Positions 34,701 to 45,825 of a stretch of DNA of 64,000 nucleotides are shown piece after piece (within the stretch, counting starts at the first letter, position 1; the number at the start of each line of letters is the position of its first letter). This DNA comes from Ehretia macrophylla (lineage: Eukaryota; Streptophyta; Magnoliopsida; Boraginales; Ehretiaceae). The translations under genes were made by a program, and so were the position numbers. The notes below the pieces were generated by a model. It made no database searches, had not been told where the DNA came from, and worked only from the letters and a program-made list of their open reading frames with translations. The stretch is taken from the NCBI GenBank assembly GCA_037974665.1, contig CM075764.1, forward strand, positions 77,640,325-77,704,324, read 5' to 3'.

Positions 34701-35644
34701 AAGATCCGCACCTCCCTTATTTCTTAGCCAATTTTTATGCAATCCACTCATATCATATGATATATATATACCTAGCAATACTCAAGAATAAAGCTATAAA
34801 CAAGTCTATTTGTGAAATCAAGCTAAAACCAACTTGAAATTCAACATGGGAACAAGAGAGGAAAGTAGTAGCATTTGTATCACCATAATCAATTGTAACT
34901 TATCTTAAACACCAATATACCTTCATTAACTAGCATGTAATCTTCAACCTAGCATTCATGACAAAACCAAACAACTAAAAGCTCTACAACAAATCTTGAA
35001 ACCCTAGATCACTATTCCAAGCTCTAATTCACAAGATAATCATATACACAACCTTGATTATACCCAATACATATATATATATCTCATATCCATGAACTAC
35101 ATAACTTTAATAAACCTTTTGAAAAGATCCATCACCTTAATCTTGTTTTCGAATGCAAGACAAATGTTAGCAAAGCTTGAAGAAGCAAGAAAATGGCTTG
35201 AAATTGCTTGGAAATGGCTTGAATCTCTTCTTCCTTCCTTCCTTGTTGTTCTTCTTCTTTTTCTTCTTTTCTTCTTACTCTCTTCTTTCTTGCCTCTAAC
35301 GTGTAGTGTATGTGTGAGTGTATGAATCGAGTGTGTGTGTGGTTTAGAAGACTTAAGTCAGGTAGGATATTTTGTTATTTTGCTAAATGACAATGGTGCC
35401 CCTCTAACTATATGTATATTTCTAGTTTGCCATTTTAGTTGTGTCTTAACTAGTTAGTTTGTTATTATTAATTCAATAAAGTTTAATTAATTCCTATGAC
35501 ATCTAGATGTTTAAATACATGTAAGTGAACATAATTGTATGTAAAACGATGCAAATGCAAGTAAAACCATTCAAACACACGTAAATCGATATAAATACAT
35601 GTTAAATGATATGATATGCTTATGGGGTTTCGTGTGGGGCTTCA

Positions 35645-35658
35645 TATCCTCCCCCTTT
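35645..35658 (-). other. I polypurine tract
   Basis: Sense strand AAAGGGGGAGGATA immediately upstream of the 3' LTR start TGAAGCCCC. Confidence 0.8.
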
Positions 35659-35737
35659 AAAAGAATTTCATCCTCCAAATTTTTTCTTTCCTTGTAAACA
35701 ATGTCGGGTACTGTTGCTCCATCTGGTCGCGTCTCTC

Positions 35738-35980
35738 CTATTTTGCTTCTTTAATCCCATGATTATTCCAAAGTACCTTCACTATGGAAATACTCTTGTT
35801 GCGCAACTCTCGCTCTTGTTTATCTAAAATTTGCACGGGTCTTTCCTTATAGGACAGGTTCTTCCGAAGTTCCAATGGTTCCAGTTCTAGGATGTGAGCT
35901 GGATCGGGGTGATACTTACTTAGCATTGAAACATGAAACACGTTGTGAATGTTGGAAAGATGTTGGGTAGATCCAACCAA
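35738..35980 (-). pseudogene. I integrase C-terminal linker and chromodomain region
   Basis: Contains L-S-N-I-H-N-V-F-H-V-S-M-L followed by K-Y-H-P-D-P and S-Y-K-E-R-P-V-Q-I-L-D, then V-K-V-L-W-N-N-H-G, the hallmark stretch leading into the plant chromovirus chromodomain (VKVLWxNHxxEEATWE). The aromatic end of the chromodomain is lost: after K-E-A-K the frame stops, so the E-E-A-T-W-E part is broken. In active relatives this domain binds histone marks and directs integration to heterochromatin. Confidence 0.85.
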
Positions 35981-36295
35981 TATGCTACTTTACTAACTCT
36001 TCCTATGATTTCAAATGGTCCCACGTACCTTGGGCTTAATTTTTTACCCTTGCCATGCCTAATCAATCCTTTCCGAGGTGATAACTTCAAAAACACCTGA
36101 TCACCAACTTCAAACTCTAAGTCTCATCTCCGCTTATCAATATAACTATTATATCTGCTTTGGGCCGTGAGCATTCTTTTCCGGATCAAATGCACCTTTT
36201 TAATTTTCTCTATTGACTTCGACAATAGTGTAGGGTCTATTGCTTTCATCTCACCGACCTCATCCTAATACAAGGGTGATCTATACTTCTAATAT

Positions 36296-36720
36296 CTATA
36301 TGGTTCTTGTTGATTGCCCGTCGATCTGAGGGTAGTGTGATGTACTAAAACTCAACTTTGTTCCCAAGGCTCCCTGCAACTTATGCCAGAACTGAGAAGT
36401 AAATCTTGGATCTCTGTGGGATACAATGCTAGCTGGTACACCATGCAATTTCACCATACTAGTCACGTACAACTCGGCAAATTTTTCAAGGATATCCTTC
36501 TTATTCATCGTGATGAAATGAGCTGCCTTTGTCAACTGATCTACAACAACCCATACTGCATCACATCCTCTAGGAGACCTCGGCCACTCCATTACAAAGT
36601 CCATCGTTATGTGCTCCCACTTCCATTGCGGAATCTCCAAAGGTTGCAAAAGCCCTGCAGGTCTTTGATGCTATGCCTTCACCCATTGACATGTCAAGCA
36701 TGAAGACACAAACTTTGCAA
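36296..36720 (-). pseudogene. I integrase core, catalytic residue mutated
   Basis: Starts with the zinc-binding C-L-T-C near 36700, then W-K-W-E-H-I-T-M-D-F-V (first catalytic Asp) and H-G-V-P-A-S-I-V-S-H-R-D-P-R-F-T-S. In active relatives the last reads S-D-R-D; the aspartate after the serine is His here, so the DDE triad is broken. The F-S-T-S-H-Y-P-Q-I-D-G-Q-S motif follows, ending in a stop. The linker 35981-36295 is frame-shifted integrase tail. Confidence 0.85.
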
Positions 36721-37035
36721 TCTCCCACTTCATGTTGTTCCACCAATAGTATTATTTCAAATCCGGATACATCTTTGTACCTCCTGGGTGGAAAGTATAT
36801 ATAGAGTTGTGGGTTTCCTCAAGTACTTTATCTTTAACTTTACATCATTTGGCACACAAATCCGATACTTGAATCTCCATAAACCATCTTCATGCAATTT
36901 GAAATTCGGATTGCCATCTTTAATCTTCTGGAACTGAGGGTCTTGCTACTGAGCTTCTTGGATTTGTGATAACCATGTAGGTTACACCAACAAATGAACA
37001 ACAAAGAACACACTGTTAACAGTCAACTTAGGCCT

Positions 37036-37623
37036 CTATTGGCTTGCTTCCTCGAGCATTTCCCACTCTTTCACCTTCAATCTTGCCAAACTTGCCTTCC
37101 AGCTTAAGGCATCTGCTATAACATTTCCTTTCCAGAGCATATAATTAATTGTGCAATTGTAGTCATCCAAGAGCTTTATCCATCTTTTTTGTCTCATATT
37201 TAACTCATTTTGGGAAAACAGATATTTCAAGCTTTTATGATCCGTGAATATTTCGAACTAGCTTCCCCACAAGTAATGTCTCCACTTTTTCAATGCAAAG
37301 ACAATTGCCGCAAGCTCCAAGTCATGTGTTGGATAATTCACCTCATATGGTTTCAACTTCCATGATGCATAAGAAATGAATTGGTTGTTTTGCATCAATA
37401 CACATTTGAATCCTTCTTTTGAGGCATCACTATAGATAACAAACCCTTGACTTCCATCGGGAAATGCTAGTATAGGAGCAATTGTCAATCTTCTCTTCAA
37501 CTCCTGAAAACTGTTCTCACACTTGTCATCCCACACGAAACTGGTCTTCTTCTGTATGAGTTTTGTGAGTGGCCCAACAATGTTGGAGAAATCCTTCACA
37601 AATCTCTTGTAGTATCCTGCCAA
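37036..37623 (-). pseudogene. I RNase H domain, two fragments
   Basis: First fragment: A-G-Y-Y-K-R-F-V, then F-V-I-Y-S-D-A-S with the catalytic Asp, to K-K-W-R-H-Y-L. A TAG just below 37260 ends it. The frame resumes with F-T-D-H-K-S-L-K-Y-L-F and N-V-I-A-D-A-L-S-W-K (relatives: ADALSRK). Another TAG at 37676-37678, likely from TGG (Trp), separates it from the RT. Confidence 0.85.
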
Positions 37624-37803
37624 CCCAAGAAAACTACGTACCTCTGTGACATTCTCCGACTTCTTCTAAGATTGCACAATATCAATCTTCGATGGGTCCA
37701 CTGAAATCCCTTCCCGAGAAATTACATGTCCCAAGAATGCCACCTGCTTGAGCCAAAACTCACATTTACTGAACTTGGCATACAACTGATGCTCCCGTAG
37801 TTT

Positions 37804-38395
37804 CTACAACACCAAATGCAAATGCTTCTCATACTCCTCCTCGGTCTTTGAATACACCAAGATGTCATCAATAAAGATCACCATGAACTGGTCTAAATAT
37901 GGTTGGAATACCCTGTGCATCAAGTCCATAAAAGTGATAGGAGCATTTGTTAGTGCAAATGACATCACCACAAATTCATAATGTCCGTACCTCGTCCTGA
38001 AGGCTGATTTAGGTGCATCCTCATTCTTGATACGGAGTTGGTAATAGCCTTGCCTCAAGTCAAACTTTGAATAGACTTTGGCTTGTTGAAGTTGATCGAA
38101 TAACTCATCAATCAATGGCAATGGATATTTTTTCTTAATAGTCACTTGATTCAACACCCTGTAATCAATGCACAATCTCAAGGTCCCATCATTCTTCTTC
38201 ACAAATAAGACCAGTGCACCCCCACAGAGATGAACTAGGTTGTATGAATCCTTTCTCCAACAAGCCTTGTAACTGTACCTTCAACTCTTGCAATTCAGTC
38301 GGAACCATGCAGTATGGAGCCTTAGAGATAGGTTGTATACCCGGTAGTATTTCAATCACAAAGGCAATTTCCCTTTCTAGCGGCAACCCCAACAA
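37804..38395 (-). pseudogene. I reverse transcriptase, frameshifted
   Basis: Upstream part: P-G-I-Q-P-I-S-K-A-P-Y and [11 protein letters not shown] one-base shift in the C-run at 38219-38223 then moves the frame to [15 protein letters not shown]. Motifs [11 protein letters not shown] and F-I-D-D-I-L-V-Y-S (catalytic Asp pair) are intact. A stop at 37804-37806 replaces a Gln in the L-Q-K-L-R-E-H stretch. The enzyme cannot be made as one chain. Confidence 0.9.
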
Positions 38396-38880
38396 CTATT
38401 CTAAAAACACATCAACATACTCTTTAACCACCGGCACCTCCGCTAACTTGTTTTGATCTGTTGGCTTGTTGATTAGATAAGCCAAATACCCACTATAACC
38501 CTTCTGCATGTACTTCACAGCTTTCATTGAGGATATCACCGCATCTCCTAACAAGTAACAATTTTCCTTCACCTTAATCACAGGTTGTCCCAGTACCCTG
38601 AATTTCACAACTTTCATTCGACAATCTAATTGGGTATAGTTTTTAGCCAACCAATTCATTCCCAAGATTATATCATATTTTTGAAAGGGAAGTACAACAA
38701 GATCGGCCAAGAATTCCCGATCCTTTATTCAAATCTTGCAAGCCTTGCAACCAAACTTAGAAACATACTTGGTACCCATAGAAGTACTTAACTTCTACAT
38801 GACATGACATTGGTTCAACTTACAATTTAATGCGATGCACACATTGTGGGATAATGAATGAATGCGATGCTCCAGAATCA
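38396..38880 (-). pseudogene. I aspartic protease region
   Basis: The active-site stretch V-L-I-D-S-G-A-S-H-S-F lies at about 38852-38885. A more downstream part gives D-I-I-L-G-M-N-W-L-A near 38660. Frames differ between the two parts, so the domain is broken. Confidence 0.8.
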
Positions 38881-38999
38881 ATAAGCACCTTAACCAATTG
38901 GTTTAAAATCAGGAAGGTACCTTCAACAACAGCTGCATCATTTGGGAGTTATTCTTGATCCACAGTATAAACTCGGGCTTGAACCCTTTGTGCCAGAAC

Positions 39000-39760
39000 A
39001 TTCCTTACGGGCTGATTATGGGCATCTTTGTTTTGCCACTTCGGGCAATCTCTAGCAAAGTGTTGGTCACTCCCACACCTAATATACTTGTCATTTTTCC
39101 TTCAACATTGGGTTTCAAAGTACCCCTTCTTGTTACAGAAATTGCACATGACATTCCGGGAGGTAGCTGTACTCCGTGATAACCCACGAGCAGATTAGGT
39201 AGCTAAGGCACTGGGCTATGATCTAGCAGCAGTTGGTCTCATTTGGCTTTGGCCTTGACTCTAGGCCGGATAAGATCTCTGTGGTGCTTGAGAAAGAAAT
39301 GGCCTCTTGTTGACTTGACTCAGCGCACCTCTCATATCAAACTTCTTCTTTTCAACTCGAGCTGCAACATCAATCATATCGGCATAGGAAGTGAAACAAT
39401 GAGCCGCCAAAAAGTCCTGAATCTCGGGACTTAATCCCCGAACAAGCTGTTTGATCCTTCGAGTCTCTGTTTGGACCAACTCGGGAATGTAGTGAGAAAG
39501 CTTATTGAATTGGGATTCATATTGTACCACGGACATTGCACCTTGTCTCAAGGTCAAGAACTCATCTTCTTTATTCTCTTGGGCTACTTCAGAAATGTAG
39601 TTTCCCTTGAAAGACCTCATGAAGTTAGCCCAAGTAGTAGGTATATTACGTTCCTCCCAACGGAGCTTCTCCGTCCACTACTACTGGTTCGCATCTCCCT
39701 CTAACAAGAAGGCCGGAAACATTACATTTCTTTCATCGGCATAATTGAGGGCGACATATA
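39000..39760 (-). pseudogene. I gag, C-terminal part with degenerate zinc knuckles
   Basis: Carries the retrotransposon gag core (M-R-S-F-K-G-N-Y-I, then L-R-Q-G-A-M-S-V-V-Q-Y-E and R-F/R-I-K-Q-L-V-R-G-L). Two zinc knuckles follow near 39106-39147 and 39041-39085: in the first the zinc His is Tyr (C-N-F-C-N-K-K-G-Y-F-E-T-Q-C), in the second the first Cys is Tyr. Two consecutive TAG codons at 39678-39683 sit where related proteins have Trp. These are C-to-T type decays typical of methylated, silenced copies. At 39761 the frame is cut by solo LTR G and continues at 43739. Confidence 0.85.
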
Positions 39761-42700
39761 TGTGACGCCCGAACCCTAGACCACATATACATCCTACATT
39801 GCATACATTTTGTGCATTTACTTAATTAAATGTTTATTTATTTTATATCATGCAATTAAATGTTTATTTGACTAATTATATGTTTAATTAACTTTTAATA
39901 GTAAAATTGTGAAAATATTTATTTTTGAAAATGATAAATATTTATTCAAATTATTTTCATAAATACTTTTATAAAAATTGCATTTATTCACTTAAAATGC
40001 TTTATTGAGAATAGTTAATATTTACATAATTTTTCGACTGTCTAAATTTTTCGATTTTGCATTTTTCCCAAGTTACATGACTTACGTAAGACATGAGAAA
40101 AATATAATTTTGTGCATAGCATCTCGAGAGTGTGAGTTACAAAATTATTTTTCTATCGTATGAATTACTACCAATTAGTTAGTTTTTTTTATATATTAAT
40201 TTAGCCTACTTGACCCATTTTCTTTAAACCAACCCAACCCAAACCCATTGACCCATGACCCATTTTGCACATCTTATAACCCATATACATACACATATAC
40301 AAAACAAAAAAAAGAGCCAAAGAAGCCAAAATTGGCCAAGTGAGGAAAAGAGATAAAAAATCGGTTTTTTTTCAAAATTGATCCTTAGAGCTTACTTTGA
40401 AGTGTGCTAGAGCCTTGTTAGATCATCTTCAACCCTTCTACAACTAGCTTGGGTGAGTGATTGCATCTTTTTGTGGCATTTAAAGCTTGTATTTAGTTTC
40501 TTAAAATTTTTTAGATTTGTTATATTGCTTGATTTAATGGTCTATATTGCCTCTAATGATGTTTATTAGGTTATTAGAACATTCTAATATGCTTGTATTG
40601 CTTGTTTAGCTTTGAAAATGCAAGTTTTAAGTTGTGGAAGATGATGAATAGTGCTAAGATAGTAAAATCCAAAAATTGGAGTTTTTAAATCTAAATTGTG
40701 TTTTATTGCTTCGGTTAGGTGCCATAAACATTTAGGAGGCTAAATGTGAAGTTTAAATGATTTTTACATAACTAGAATTTGTAAATTTGAATCGGAACAT
40801 AAAGGGGCTATTTGTGTGTTTTGGGCCGTTTGGATGATTTGGTTGTTTGTAGAGCTTTGTTGTGATTGGTTGATGATTGTGGAATGCCTAGTAATCTCGT
40901 AGTATTTCCTCGTGGCTTGGTAGCCAGTTAAAATGGTTAGAATAGGAAAATCTTGATTGTAGCATAAAGGGTTCGTTTGAATGAAGTGTTGACCGAGAAT
41001 GTTTTGAGTGGTTGTATGGTCTTAGATAGGCTAGGAAGTGATTTCGGTGTGATTATGACGTTGACTGGGTGATCGGTTAAGATAGCTGTAGTTCAAACGG
41101 ACTAAGAGGCAAATCGGGGTTTTGTAGTTGTTGTGGTTTAAAACTAATTTTCTTTGCATTTAAGTGGATCATAAAGTGTCTAGGTTAGAGTGGTGAATTC
41201 GGATTTCAAATATCGTAGCTCGTTTAGATGTGGTGCCTTGGGAAAGTTGGATAAATGAATAGTATTTTGTTGAATTAATGGTTAATGCTTGATTCGATGC
41301 TTGTAGTGGGTGTCATAAGTGTTAGAATGACTAAATTAATGCTTGGAATTGCTAGAATATGGCTAGAAATTAGAGTGGGTTGATTGAGCATAAAGGGCCA
41401 TTTGTGTGGTTTTTGGGTCATGTGAGTGTTGTGTGTGTTTATAGAGCTTGATTGTGGTTCATAGGTGATTGTAAAGTGTCTAGAGTGTTTATAATATATC
41501 TTCGCTGATAGATGGCTAGTTTTATAGTTATGGAGTATAAGGGGCTATTTGGAAGAAAATTAGGTTGAGTGATGACATTTGAATAGGAATTGACTAGTTG
41601 AATGTCTAGGTGAGCTTGATTAAAATATAGTACTAATCAGAGGTGTTTCATGAACTTGAGTGTATTGCCTTAGTTCTAAGTGATTTCCTTGAGTTGTATA
41701 GCTTATTTAGAGTGTTATTGTGAAGCTAGTTTGGTTAAATTGTGAACTGAACAAAATGTGCTAAATGAAGGTAATCGGATAGTTAGAATAATAGTAGAGT
41801 TGAGTTTTTGGCTATAATTGGAATGTGTGTATGTTTCATTGTTAGTTATTGTAGAATGTTCTTATGCATATCTAACTTAACTATTTGTGTTCATAATGTT
41901 AGTATAATGTTCTTTGGGGGCATTGCTAGCTAATCAAATAGTGGGAATATGTATGAAGTCTAGTTAATTAAATGCATGAGTTGAAAAGCAAGAGTTTGTA
42001 TAATTGCTTGAGTGAAGTATAGAACTTGTATAATTGATTTTAATCCACGGAATTAGTTGTGTGATTGTCTTCCTCATATGGACAAGAATGCTTATTGCAT
42101 GCCAATAAGGTTGTATACTCAGTAGAAACTTAATTAAAACAAGTAGCTAACAATAGTTAAGTCACTTATCTATTGAAGCTGTGTTAAATTGGTATATGCT
42201 AAGTGTTATACTTATATGAACTTGCTAAGTATCATGCTTATATACTTACTATGAGTAGAACTAGTTTTAGTTGAAGGTAAATGTGAAAACCAATTGTAGA
42301 ATGACTGTATAACTTCTCATGCAAATAGTTGGTTGTATTAGGTAGTGGTAATTGAAGGAAATGGTGCATTCGAATAATATTTGAACGAGTTCTTGGCTAA
42401 ATTCTTACAGGTTTGGTTTACTAAAGGTGAGGGATTCATCGTACTTGGCATTTTAATTGAATTACTACCTTTTGTATAATGAATATTGTGTGGTTAATGT
42501 GTGTTTGAGCTATTTTATTGGTTGGAACATGTTTTTTAAGTTATATTGATTATAATTGCTTATGTGCGAGGACAACCTCTTTTGTTGTCCTCATTGTGTG
42601 CTTATCGGTTTATGTACTTATTAAATTGTGTGTTTATAATTGTTATTGTTATTTCGTGTGAATCATATCGTGGTTGCGCAACCATTTAGGCATAGTAGTG

Positions 42701-43738
42701 TCGGGGAAGCCGGGCGACATCGGATTTGCCGGTATACCTTGGCTACCATGGTTCCCAATCCTATGCTTGCCTGGTCTGGAGATTACTAGAGGGTAATAGG
42801 TTGTAGGATTTTGGGGTACATCCGGAGTACATCCACTGGAGTGTTTTGGGTTTATGCCAGTACATTGATCGAGTTCATGGTTGTGGATCGAGGTTCGTGA
42901 TTGAAGATCAAGACTTGGAGTGTTTGGGGTTATTGAAATTATATCCTTTTGAAATGTGTAGTATTCAATTGCTTTATTGATTCCCTATTCCTTAGTTGCT
43001 ATTCTTGTGTTTAATTGCCGCATTGCAGGAAAAGCTTTTCAAAAATCCCCGGTTAGTTGTTTCCCTCCCTCACTGAGTATACATGTATTGTATGCTCGCT
43101 CATGTATGCTCACCCCTCATTTCTAATATTTTACAGGTAAAGAAATAACTGGATCCCTAAAGGGAGTTCGGAGGCCTCATTGCATGCTTGTAGTTGTGGA
43201 TGAGTGTTTTATGTGTTGTGATGTAAAGTATATTGATATTACAAAGTTGTATGTATTTGTGTTGTCTGGAGGATTGTAATATGAGTTGAAAGATTTGTAT
43301 AATTAGATGGTTTTAGAGGACATGTAATAACTTTAATGTTTTACTTTATTGTCTAAGTTTAACTTGCATGCTCGTGTAGGATTAAAGGGAAGATGATTGA
43401 TGACTTAAATTATAAGAAAGTTAGATAGATAATATTAGAGTGGTATGATAACTGGTTTTATAACATAGAATTTCAATAGCTTTTGTCAATGCATGTTTGT
43501 ATGCCTTATTCTATCTTGGTTGTAAGGCTTGGATGGCCTTAGGCTGGAGGAGGATGTGATATTGAATGATGGAATTTGTTATGAAAGTTGGTTATTGTCT
43601 TTGTGGCCAATTCTTCGATGTGCAGGTAACTGGATAGTCCTCCTATAAACTGGGGAGACTCTGTCTGTTTTTCCTCATTTTTCGTGACCTTGGGTTTTGG
43701 ATCGGGGCTCCGGTCTCGTGAGGGATCGGGGTGTTACA
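39761..43738 (+). mobile_element. Solo LTR G inserted in gag of I
   Basis: A 3978-bp insertion, TGTGACGCCCGAACC...GGGGTGTTACA, flanked by ATATA (39756-39760 and 43739-43743). The gag frame of I is interrupted exactly there. Sense strand is plus, opposite to I: TATA-like CTTATAACCC near 40274, donor-like CTTGG|GTGAGTG at 40453, hairpin 42568-42592, palindrome GGTTGCGCAACC at 42672-42683, GGCTACCATGG near 42740, acceptor-like TTTTACAG|GTAAAG at 43136. No coding region. Confidence 0.9.
42568..42592 (+). other. Conserved LTR hairpin, G version
   Basis: Nine-base-pair perfect stem GAGGACAAC with GTTGTCCTC around loop CTCTTTT. Strongest form of the hairpin in the window; the loop variant is shared with J. 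Confidence 0.65.
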
Positions 43739-44053
43739 ATATATCTTCTCAACCTGTGCAAGGCAAGCCGCTGCTTTATCATCGTCAGGCTCACCTCGAA
43801 ATTTGGGAGGTCCATAGCTTAAGAAATCCCTCAATGTTCCATCCCTACTTCCTCAATTGCCACCAGTAGTGTTATTGCCAACACTGTTGTTATTATTATT
43901 GCCTACACCATTCGTTGCTTGTTGCTCCATAACTCGACTCATGCGGTCAATGGCAGTTGCTATCAAATTGAACGCTGCCATCTCGGGGTTGGCTTGGTTG
44001 GCATTTTTTGCTTCTTGAGCCCCTGTGTTCCTGCGTGTACTAGGTCCTGCCAT
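43739..44053 (-). pseudogene. I gag, N-terminal part
   Basis: Begins M-A-G-P-S-T-R-R-N at 44053 and runs through an Asn/Gly-rich linker (N-N-N-N-N-S-V-G-N-N) to F-L-S-Y-G-P-P-K-F-R-G-E, the conserved start of the plant gypsy gag core, before the break at G. A short leader of ~300 bp separates it from the primer site. Confidence 0.8.
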
Positions 44054-44349
44054 CTATAGGTGTAGACACTATTCACAGTTATATGGCATGTATGCATTAT
44101 GTGAGACATGAACATGTGTACCACTAACACCCTTAACATGCATGTAATATAGCTATATCTAACATGTGAGTTTCACATAAGTAAGAAGCAGTTATACATG
44201 TTAGGAACATAAGGTCACACATAAGCACATAAATTTCATAGTTACACACATTCACTTAAGTCTTATTCATATTAGGACACCTACCCAGGGACCACTATTT
44301 GAAACTCAAACTACGCTAACAAAGGCTAGCTCTACACTAACTAAAGCTA

Positions 44350-44361
44350 GCTTTGATACCA
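44350..44361 (-). other. I primer-binding site (tRNA-iMet type)
   Basis: Sense strand TGGTATCAAAGC, one change from TGGTATCAGAGC, 11 bp inside the 5' LTR. Confidence 0.8.
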
Positions 44362-45349
44362 CCTATATAGGGTGTCACGCCCTGAACCCAAGACCCACGG
44401 AGGTTAAGGCCGGGACGCGACGTGCCGATAACTTAATACATGTAAGATCATTAATTAACAACCTAAACATATATCAACATTCCATAATTAACTTCAAAAG
44501 ATCTTCGATATTTCATAAGGACTTCCAAAAGGATTGCCCAAGTCATTGGCAACTCAAAGTACCACCACCTGTTCATATATACAAGGCCTAGTTCCACCTA
44601 TCCATCCATAATACATGTACAATATAGTTCATCTAGGCCTCAAAAGAATAGTAGTCCAACCTACTTACATGTCGAAATATCTAAAAGAATATTACAACCA
44701 AAATAGTTGTTCAACAATACAATACGAATCTCTATTATCAAGCTATTTCTTTAACACAAGCATAGAGATCACAATAGACAGAAATATGTCCCTTCACATA
44801 GAGCAACTTCACCCTCAACCTATACAGTTGGCTCGGGCTCAGCCTCACCTGAAATTGTTAGAAAGAAGGTTGAGCTATACCTAGCTCAGTGAAGAATAAG
44901 GGGATAGGGGATTTTTGTAATCATTTTATCATTTCGCAAACATTTCGAAAGTCCGTGCTATGCATATACAACACTTAATCAAGAAACGAAATCAAGCATA
45001 ATAGCAAGCACTCAACTCTACTCTCCGAGGACCTCAACGGACCAAGTGAGGGTAGGAACCATATAGTAAAATGATACAATTTCACGAACTTTGTTGGAGA
45101 TGGCTAGTCTTGAAGCTTCTTGTCAAATCTTCCTCAACACGCCAATCAAGAGGGCGCTACGGAGGTAACCCATAACCAAGGTAGCCGAAACCATCCTGGC
45201 AAACTCGTGCCACCCAGGCAGGATAAAACTTCTACCTTGGGGTTTATTAGCTTGCATGAACCATTTAACAGTTGAACAAGTTCGTCCTAACTCTCCAAGG
45301 AAACACACCAAGCGAGAAAGGGCACTAGCAAGTAAGAACATATTTGAGC

Positions 45350-45368
45350 GGCAACAAAGTAGGTTGCC
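45350..45368 (-). other. Conserved LTR hairpin, I 5' LTR version
   Basis: Same GGCAAC / GTTGCC stem and CTACTTT loop as the I 3' LTR, with changed flanks; the stem is untouched although surrounding sequence has diverged. Confidence 0.6.
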
Positions 45369-45825
45369 TCCATCAAGCAATGATGTCAAGCAAGCTCAAA
45401 GTAGATTCATTACTTCATCAAGCAATTCTCTACCAAACATAACTTTATGTGCAAGGGAAGTTCAATATGTATATACACCTTTACCATGCCACAAATAACC
45501 TCTTACAACTCATGATACACCCTAGCAAGGAGGTATAATTGGCAGCACAAGAAATGAACCAAAACGTAAAGCAGACGAAAAGCTGATGAAAATCCAGTTA
45601 AGTCATCTGGTTGAGTGACTCAATCGGATGCACTCAACCAGGTCATGGTCAAAGAAATTTGGTTGAGTCATCCGGTTGAGTGACTCAACCGGATTCATTC
45701 AACCGAATCTTGGTCAGTGAAATCTGGTTGAGTTATTCAACTGGGTGTGCTTCTTCAAGATCTGTACCTCCCTTATTCCTTAGCCAATTTTTATGCAATC
45801 CAGTCATAGCATATGATATATACAT

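Larger units (their letters stand above)
33345..35644 (-). repeat. I 3' LTR (intact copy, 2.3 kb)
   Basis: Plus-strand start TGTCACACC, end GGGCTTCA. It is the only uninterrupted copy of this LTR. On its sense strand it shows donor-like GATTAAG|GTGATGG at 35135, a palindromic enhancer-like array at 34560-34700, hairpin 34306-34324, the GGCTACCATGG block near 34130 and acceptor-like AATTTCAG|GTAAGG at 33817. Confidence 0.9.
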
